Shown here piece by piece: positions 56,829 to 64,000 of a stretch of 64,000 nucleotides of DNA. A program made the position numbers and the translations under genes. Positions within the stretch are counted from its first letter, which is position 1; the number at the start of each line of letters is the position of its first letter. The DNA is from Eupeodes corollae (Eukaryota; Arthropoda; Insecta; Diptera; Syrphidae): contig NC_079147.1 of the NCBI RefSeq assembly GCF_945859685.1, positions 14,487,289 through 14,551,288 on the forward strand, in the 5' to 3' direction. Under the pieces are notes generated by a model. The model saw only the letters and a program-made list of their open reading frames with translations, was not told the DNA's origin and made no database searches.

Positions 56829-57959
56829 GTGTAAATTATGTACATAATATCCATTCTTATTTTCATTTCATTTTGGTTCGTCTCCCAAAATGTATTATCC
56901 AACTGCACTTCGACCCTGTGCTAATGCGTTTGTATTTGTAACATTTGAAAATATTGTTTTTTTCTGGGGCCCTGCTATGTTACTTTGTGCTCTTTCGAAT
57001 CTGTTCGAAAGTTAATTTTAGTTGTACTTCCTACTAACTTTTATTAGATATTAAAACGTGAAAAAAATTTGAGCTGACTGTCGAAAATCCGAAAAAAAAG
57101 GTAAAAATCTCTCATTCTGGCATCGCTGGGTTGGGCCCATTGGGATGGAATGGGGCATGGGAGTCATAATTCATTATAAACACGTATACACTATTTCTTT
57201 TTTTGTTGTTCTTTTTTCTTATATTTATGGCAAGTATAAAAAATGTAATGCTGTTTTTTATTGAAGGTGCATCTCCAAAAAAATTTGTTGTTCGTAGTCA
57301 GAGCGAGGGGCCCTAGCTCCAGCGGGGCCCCTAGGCAGCTGCCTAGTTTGCCTTGAGGCTAATCTGGCACTTTATGTGGCCTGTAGTTGAGCTCAAGAGC
57401 TTCAGTCCGTATTTTAAATATCAAACTTATAACAGAAGCAGAAAGGTCCTCACTGAAATAATTATAATCCCCAAAGTCAAATTAAGACTGCTTAGGATGC
57501 TCTAGAAAGTGATTCCCTAGCCCTTTCGAGATTAGTTTTGTACATTTCCTCATCAAAATGCCGTTGTAAAAGGTATTTCTCCATCCTGTGTCAAGGGCAT
57601 GAACATTTCTAAAAGGGGAATATCCACATTGGAGTGATATAAGCATGATTTGCTTGCGCAGATTACTATCAGGTATACGCATAACTTTAATAAGATAGTC
57701 TGTGTTGGACTTTAAATTTTTAACACATATTTGCGTAAGCCCGGACTCAACATATATGCCGTAATAAGGTGTGCTAGGCGGCATCCGGAAAAAAGTATCT
57801 TTGAATAGCTTCCATATCCTCTAGAAATTGGTATAAATACAATTGATTCCCATAAAAAAAGCAATTGTTCACGCTAGACTCAAAAACCCTAAATTTCGAT
57901 GTAGGGTCCACAAACGTTAGGTAAGGTTGGAGTGGATGTCATTGACGCACGTAGACCTC

Positions 57960-59560
57960 AAGGGTCCATTGTGATACCACTAATGAGGTTACTCATGGGA
58001 GAGTAATGAACTTAAACAAACCATTTCGTACTTTTAATGAAGTTAGAGAGACATTTTGTGTCAATCGTTGCCAGTTCACTGGTATTATCGAAGAAGGGAT
58101 TATCGAGAAAGTTATTCCTTCTAATGGAGAGTGCTGGACATGTACATAGAAGGTGTTGGACTGTTTCCTCTTCCTCCCCAGTGTCCTGTTATTACTCCAG
58201 TTGTAGAGCTTACACTTTGTCTGCTCAGGGATATCAAGCCTTTTGACCCTTTTAAGTCTTTGCTTGGTGGTACTCTGTGACCATCTAGCACTTGTTGATT
58301 CTAGAGTATATTGTTTGAGAAGATATTTGCATGTAGCAAGTGGTGTTCCTACGTGATGTTTTTGTCTAACATAAGGCAAAAGTGTTTCGTTTTTGGCGAG
58401 CTCATCGGCTTTGCAATTTCCCGGAATGTCTCTGTAGCCCGGCACCCAAATGAGCTGAATATTAAACTGTTCCGTCATCTCATTCAGAGATGATCGACAA
58501 TCGTGGACTATTTGAGAGTTTGTGGAGACAGACGCGAGACATTTAAGAGCGGCTTGGCTGTCTGAGAAGATTCGTATATCCTTGCAAGATATAACGTTTT
58601 CTTTGAGCCAGGATAGTGCTTCTTTAATCGCCATTACTTCTGCATGGAATACACTACATTGATTGGGGAGTCTATAGGATAGACTGAGATTCAGTTGTTC
58701 CGAATAGATACCACTTCCAACTCCGTGATCGGTCTTTGAACCGTCTGTATAGAAGTGTACCACATCGTCTTCCAGGGGTCTCTCTTCTTCCCAGGAGGAT
58801 CTTGAAGGGATGGACAAATGGAAGCTTTTACCGAATATCATTTTTGGGGTGGTATAGTCTAAGCGATCTGGGATAGATCTGAAATTTTCTAGAATATAGT
58901 AGTATGTCCAGTATTGTTACTGTTCCATTGAGAGGTGGCTCTAAGCCTTACACATGAGTTGGCTGCCACCATTTTGGAGAAGATGTCGAGAGGTGTTAGG
59001 TTTAAAAGCACTTTCAGTGCTGCAGTTGGTGTTGAGCGAAGTGCTCCTGTGACGCACATGCCTGCTGACCGCTGGACTTTGATGAGCTTTTTTACCATCT
59101 TGTCCAGTAGGTTCCACCAAAGGACAGCTCCATAAATGAGTATCGGTCTGATTACTGAAGTGTATAGCCAGTGGGTTATTTTTGGGGAGAAGCCCCATTT
59201 TGATTCTATGGCCTTTTTACAGGTAAAAAGCGCTACACTAGCCTTTTTTACTCTTTCATCAATATTTGACTTCCAATTTAGTTTTTTGTCTAAAATGAGG
59301 CCTTTATATTTAGCTTGTAAGTTTATTTATCTAAAGCTGTAATGTCACTGGGTTATCAGAAAACACCGAAAGGTCATCGTCATAGGGCTAAATCTTCAAA
59401 GATAAATCGAAATAGTTGACGCCTCACGGTAATTTGTATTCAATATCATTGATAAAAAGAGCGAACATCAGCAGACTCAATATACGGCTTTGTGGAACAC
59501 CTTTTTAGGTATTAAAAGATTTTGACGTAGATACACCATTACAAACCATTGCAGGCGTGT
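57960..59560 (-). mobile_element. R1/LOA-type LINE, 3' part of ORF2
   Basis: 5'-truncated, minus strand. From 59560: a degenerate RT motif B/C region (VPQSRILSLLMFALFINDIE, then YDDDLSVFSDNP where YADD is expected). Then LILDKKLNWKSNIDERVKKA, SVIRPILIYGAVLWWNLLDK and KLIKVQRSAGMCVTGALRST (thumb). The frame 58841-57993 is RNase H: FYTDGSKTDHGVGSGIYS, FHAEVMAIKEALSWL, IRIFSDSQAALKCL, WVPGYRDIPGNCKADELAKN. The D-E-D-D residues are kept; the usual GHRDIPGN is GYRDIPGN. Stops lie in the RT part, so it is inactive. Confidence 0.75.
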
Positions 59561-61129
59561 TTTTTTTTTCAATCCGTAACTGCTAACTAATTCACAAGCC
59601 TAACGTACAACATTTGTGCAAACAGTTTTTTTCTATAATTTTTAGGTGAACTCGGATTATCCTTTTTATGGACATATTGTAACCAAACGAAATTAGCTCG
59701 GAGTAGCTCGAAAAGATGTCTTAAATAAGACCCTAATAGTTAGTCTAGTCTGAGAACATTATTTGTATACATTTACCCTTCGCATATGCAATCACTCTGA
59801 AACCCCCCGCATCCAGACCAGTTATGATTAACTTTTGAGTATTCATATTAATATATTATAGCTGGTGACCATGAACCGTGTTTTGAATTAAGTGTCAAGT
59901 GAGAAGAAAGTATTAAGTTGTATTGGATCTTGCATGCAGACTAAGAAAAAACTGTTTGAACCATTATTTCTGAGTTTGAGGGTTTCTGTCTTGCATTTTG
60001 CCTGATTATGGCCAACAAAATCAGGTATTTTAAGTGTTGCATAAACAAACCAAAATTCCTTGATTTGAATCTCATCAGAAATGATAAAAACAACTGAAAA
60101 GGGGATTTTAAAATCTCTCAACAAGAAATTGTATGAAGATTTTTCAGAGTAAAACTTTTCTCTCTACATTCAATTTAGATGATTTTAGTATATTACTTAG
60201 TTTCTGGAAATTCTCATTATATATGAGTCTTCATTTGACTCTAAATTTAAGTATACCTTGAATTTAAGACTTTCCAAGTTCCGAAAAACACGCTTTGGAG
60301 TTAATTTTTAAACCTGATCTTAAATCCAAACTTTAATTTTAACTATTTTCACACGTTTAAAAAAAAAAATTGTTTTTAAACTTTTTAAAATGTTTAATAT
60401 ATTTTTTCAACTTGATCAAATAGAGTTGTTTTGAAAACATATTCATTACAAGAATAAAGCTAACTTTCAAACAGTCTTCCCTTTTAAGATTTAAAACCGT
60501 TTTAGCATAAATGGTTAATACTTTCAACCGTATTGACGAAACTTTTCTATGGCAAGCTTTATTCTATATTAAGACAAATATAGTTTGAATTCGGTACAAC
60601 ACGTACATAAGCATTTTCATTTCCCAATTTATTTAAATCACAGTTTATAAGTAGCTAAGGAAGGCTTAATATAATTTTGTTTGATATTTAATCTTTTTCT
60701 GCTACAAGAAGATTTATGTTGTATTGTTGGATATTGTTTTCATAACATAATCAAATCAAAAAATCCTCCTTCATCTTCAATATTTGGTTGAACCCCCTCC
60801 AACTGGCAAACGGAAAGTTAATAGAATCACAAAAAAGCATCAGCTCAAAGTATTCAAACAATTTTAATTTAAAATTCTGTTTGCGGCGTGTCGCTCGTTT
60901 GTTTCGCTTGAAATGCTGAAATTCTCGCAATTTCTTGTTCGTTAAACCGCAAATCCAGAGGCATATTATACTAGAATAGATTCCAAACTCAGGCCAAGCC
61001 AAACAATCGACGACTTCCATGGAAGATCCACCAAGAAAAATTGTCCATTCGATGGGTCTTTGAATCGACTCGATTCAAGTATGTGGCAAGGACAGAAATT
61101 ATGTTCCACTCGCGCACCGATAGTGAGAA
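59561..61129. other. AT-rich stretch without recognised gene
   Basis: Short frames only; no element ends noticed. Confidence 0.4.
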
Positions 61130-62350
61130 ACGATGATTGGATTGGATACAAAGGAGACGCGACGCGACGCGACTATACAACATCAACTACGACGATCGAC
61201 GATCGACCGTAGACCGACGACGAAAAAGAAGGTACGCGGGAGCATATCATCACGAATATGGGCGTCCAATGAATATTTCGGACCTCTTCGCGTAGCCTCA
61301 TGCATCATCATCAGCATCAGGGACATCATTTCATACCACAAATTCAATTCGTCCGATCTGCACAGCGAATGGAAGGAGACGAAACCAAGGGATCGTGTGA
61401 GGAGGCGGACGACGATATATGGGGAATTGTTTGTCAATTTGGAGCATCTTTATAGGCGCTAGCCCACAACACAATCGCTGGAACCAGAGCGGAGCGGAGA
61501 GGATGGGAGCACTGCACAATGACCATGCAAACGACGGATGTAAATATGCAAATTTACAATATGCATCCGCTGCGCTGACTGCGGATTTCCAAGAAGAGGT
61601 GACCCTAGCTCGTCGCGGGAATATGGTCCCGCCTTGGCTGGCTATAAGCTCGCTGCCTGACAGTCGTTGGCATAGTCGTTCCTTGATGTCTCAATCCGCG
61701 ATCGCGCGAAAATCCCAAATGTGGTATTCGACTGCTCGTGCATCCGTGTATTTCCATACCAGCACCGTCACCGTCATAGTTGTTGAAGGGTTGCGGGAAA
61801 CGGAAGGTGGTCCCTTGTCGTGGCACGAAGCATTCTTGCTAAACCTAGAGCCGATACTATAATATGCGCGATGATGCTGCGGGCCGAGAAGATATCTTTC
61901 AGCCTGGTAATGTGACTTCTATTGGGCGCTTTGCGCTCTCACTCTCAAGCTTCTTCTCAGGCTGGGCTGTTGTGAATACCGAATATCAAATACCGACCTG
62001 TGCTGCTAGTGCTATCGCTATGGTGGCTCTGGCTAATGGGATGCATCGACATGTCGACTGGCGATACTTTATTTCGTGGAAATTTCTGACTGACATCGAA
62101 ATGGACTTATAAACAAATTAATTCACCGATGTCATCACTGTAGTTGGATTTCGATAGTTGCACGGTCGTCGGTCGGTCGGAGAACGGTGGCGGTAGTGGG
62201 GACGGGTTGGTGGACTAGAGACTATGGAGTCGTTGGCTTCGTTGTTTTCGCGCATACTTCAGCGTTGTACGAGTTGGTGTTGTGGCTGTGGTTGCAGTTG
62301 CGGGCCAGGCTATGTGACAAAGGGTCTATGGAATGTTGATTGTGCTAAGT
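61130..62350. other. GC-richer island, possible host regulatory or untranslated exon sequence
   Basis: Base composition shifts sharply from about 30 percent to near half G+C, with CpG-rich words such as GACGCGACGCGACGCGAC (61146-61165) and CGACGATCGACGATCGACC. Open frames (61133-61462, 61419-61862 and others) overlap on both strands, as expected from composition alone, and no domain is recognised. In flies such islands often mark promoters, 5' UTR exons or enhancers. No Inr/DPE pair or splice chain was found that would settle it. Confidence 0.35.
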
Positions 62351-63334
62351 TCGAGTGGCTTGTATGGAAACAATTGGCAGTTGCTAATTGACACTTTGGT
62401 TCAATAACGTTTTTGTTTTGTTAGATCGACAAGTAGTAGAGTTTAAAGTAAACAATTGGATTAGAAAAGGTTCATACCAGCATCGGTAGTTTGGGAATTG
62501 CACATTTTAAGTTCCTTTAACTACTCTTCTGATATCAACAAACAATAAAAAAGTACAGTGACAAAAATGTGTCGAAATACTTTGATTTTATGACTCTTAC
62601 ATTAAAGAATAACAATAATTGTATTGTGCATTTCTTCATTTTCATTTCTTATTTTAATTTTTGAATTTTGGATTCCTACAAATGTTTTTGTTTTTTTCTT
62701 TGAATTTGAAATATCGTAGAAGCAGAATTTTTGCACTCATGTCAAAGGTTTCAATTTATAACATAGAAATTTTCCTTAAACGTAAGAGATTTAATCACTT
62801 TACCGAATAAGTTTCAATATGTTTATTTGTTCGAAAACTTAACATTAAAAATATGGATCACAATCTGGTAATAAAACAAAGAAACGAGAAGCTAACTTAA
62901 TAAACTAAATACCTAATCTAAGCAAAGGCTTTGTGTTTTTTCGTCCTTCTAAAAATGTTGTAGTTGAACGATTTGGGAAGTAATAACTAACCTTATGGGT
63001 GTTAAAAAATTTCTTGGGTTTTTAAAAAACAAAAAGAAGCGATCGGTCTTATTGCCAAATAAAATAAGGATTGTGAATAGAATAGACGGCAATACAATGA
63101 TTATAAGATTTTTTGTAGCTGAACTTCTGAAAAATAGTATTTATATACTAAGAAATAAAAATAAATTGAACTTGAAGTTATTGAAAAAAAATGGATATAT
63201 CGCACAAAAACCTTTTCAAAAGAAAATGCCACAAAATCAATCTTACATTTTTGAAATTAATTTTATAAAATCATAACGCCCAAGTTACTTATTTACATAC
63301 CCTCCAAAAGATAGCATGCTTTTCAACATTTACT
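62351..63334. other. AT-rich stretch without recognised gene
   Basis: A 93-codon frame at 62995-63276 is Lys/Asn/Ile-rich like random AT-rich sequence and is not called. Confidence 0.4.
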
Positions 63335-64000
63335 TACTTACTTACTTTAGGTGGCGCTACAGTCCGGTTGGACCTGGGCCTCAACCAACATGCATCTGCA
63401 GCCAGCTCGGTCCCTAGCTGGCTGTCTCAAATTTCGCACGCCAAGTTGGTTGAGGTCCTCTCCCACCTGGGTGCGCCACCTGAGTCGCGGTCTTTCTCTA
63501 CTGTGCCGTCCCTCGGGATTGGATTCGAACACCTTCCGGGCTGGAGCGTTGATTTCCATTCGCTCATTATGACCTAGCCATCTAAGCCGTTGAATTTTAA
63601 TTCTGCTAAATAGGTCAGTTTCGCTTTACAGCCCGTAAAGCGTCGTTATATCTTCTCCTCAAAAAATCACCCAAAGAATTTTTCTCTCCAAGCATCCTAA
63701 GACGTTCTCATCTTTTTTTGAAAGTGTCCAGGCCTCGGCGCCATAAATGAGAACCAGGATAGTGAGTGTCTTATAGATGGTGATTTTAGATGCTCGAGAG
63801 AGGACTTTACTTCTCAATTGCCTTCTAATTCCAAAGAAGTAGCGATTTTCAAGAATTATTCTTCGTTTGATTTCGTTGTCTGTGTTAATAGCGGTGCCAA
63901 GGTAGCCAAAGTCCTTCACTACCTCAAAGTTATAGCTGTCCATGGTGACGTTTTGTCTAAGACGTCGTCGTTCAGTGTCCAGCTTTTTTTTATGACAGCA
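63335..64000 (-). mobile_element. RTE-type LINE, 3' end (runs off the window)
   Basis: On the minus strand the ORF enters from the window edge (open to 63659) and continues in other frames to a tail of AAGT repeats (63335-63350). The 3' non-coding end (CTTTAGGTGGCGCTACAG on the plus strand) matches copy C at 26170 (AAAGGTGGCTCTACAG), so it is the same or a sister family. The left target duplication cannot be paired because the 5' end is outside. Confidence 0.75.
63659..64000 (-). pseudogene. RTE LINE ORF C-terminal part (partial)
   Basis: Reads RRRLRQNVTMDSYNFEVVKD, FGYLGTAINTDNEIKRRI, SKITIYKTLTILVLIYGAEA and WTLSKKDENVLGCLERKILW, the post-RT block (YLG......I..RI....R....L..........K..LYKT...PVL.YG.E.W.......L..FERK.L). 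A stop at 63659 and frame changes follow, then RIKIQRLRWLGHNERM and RPRLRWRTQVGEDLNQLGVR close the ORF near 63360. The upstream catalytic region lies outside the window. Confidence 0.75.

Larger units (their letters stand above)
55951..57372 (-). mobile_element. hAT DNA transposon, internally deleted
   Basis: 1,422 bp flanked by the 8-bp duplication TATGTGGC. Termini CAGAGCCGGATTAACC (left) and, inverted, AAGTGCCAGATTAGCC (right) agree at 12 of 16 positions. Both subterminal regions carry GGGCCCCTAGGCAG-type palindromic blocks. It contains the C-terminal end of a hAT transposase on the minus strand and a nested fold-back MITE (56595-56828). Confidence 0.75.
55690..57800 (-). mobile_element. 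Unclassified LINE 3'-end fragment interrupted by a hAT element
   Basis: Left of the hAT insert (55690-55950) the minus strand reads CPFFNSNQNNDVYHILATCP and NLQEIRRLHF, a C-terminal zinc-like block (CP.C...ED..H.L..CP) common after the RT of LINEs. Right of the insert (57482-57784) it reads QICVKNLKSNTDYLIKVMRI and W-containing text typical of the segment just upstream of that block. Removing 55951-57380 brings the two into the expected order. The exact LINE family is uncertain. Confidence 0.45.

Noticed and set aside
61419..61862. 147-codon plus-strand frame in the GC island
   Set aside because: Overlapped by other frames on both strands; GC-rich DNA lacks stops, and no motif is recognised.
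62995..63276. 93-codon Lys/Asn-rich frame
   Set aside because: Composition matches random AT-rich DNA and no homology is recognised.
1..64000. Bacterial-type systems, CRISPR arrays, operons
   Set aside because: Nothing of the kind; sequence is eukaryotic with insect transposons throughout.

Overview
The window looks like AT-rich nuclear DNA from an insect, most likely a higher fly (Diptera, Brachycera). The evidence is the mix of mobile elements (a gypsy-group errantivirus with env, an I-clade LINE with a short simple-repeat tail, RTE/CFDP2-like LINEs, mariner, hAT, piggyBac), a Drosophila-style Inr plus DPE core promoter in the LTR, and a candidate 53-nt intron. No bacterial operon, CRISPR array, rRNA or convincing conserved host gene is visible. 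Species assignment is inference.

Layout. An RTE-type LINE relic (755-3100) is followed by a full-length I-clade LINE on the minus strand (3611-9194) bounded by a 13-bp target-site duplication. It has ORF1 with three zinc knuckles and ORF2 with endonuclease, reverse transcriptase and RNase H, and is broken only by about three frameshifts. A second RTE copy (11807-13960) abuts a hAT transposase scrap. From 14 to 32 kb there are long AT-rich stretches, one clear tRNA-derived SINE plus decayed copies, an 0.8-kb terminal-inverted-repeat element (20161-20957), and a mariner relic (25940-27490) split by a third RTE copy. From 32 to 42 kb there is a graveyard of LINE and Tc1 pieces on both strands, two more SINE copies and two clean inverted repeats.

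The most striking object is the 8.0-kb LTR retrotransposon at 43145-51189. It has 368-bp LTRs differing at one base, a flanking direct repeat, a tRNA-Lys-type primer binding site, a polypurine tract, gag, an intact pol (PR-RT-RNaseH-IN) reached by a canonical -1 slippery heptamer, and an intact env with a furin-type site and a C-terminal membrane segment. Gag carries one in-frame TGA. It must be a very recent insertion.

From 51 to 60 kb there is nested decay: a piggyBac relic containing a LINE tail, a mariner relic, R1/LOA-type LINE fragments with RNase H, and a hAT element (55951-57372, 8-bp TSD) that landed in a LINE and carries a fold-back MITE. A GC-richer stretch (about 61130-62350) is the best candidate for host regulatory or exon sequence. 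The window ends inside another RTE LINE on the minus strand. The region is a transposon landscape rather than a gene cluster; the parts interact only as layers of insertion, which allows relative dating.
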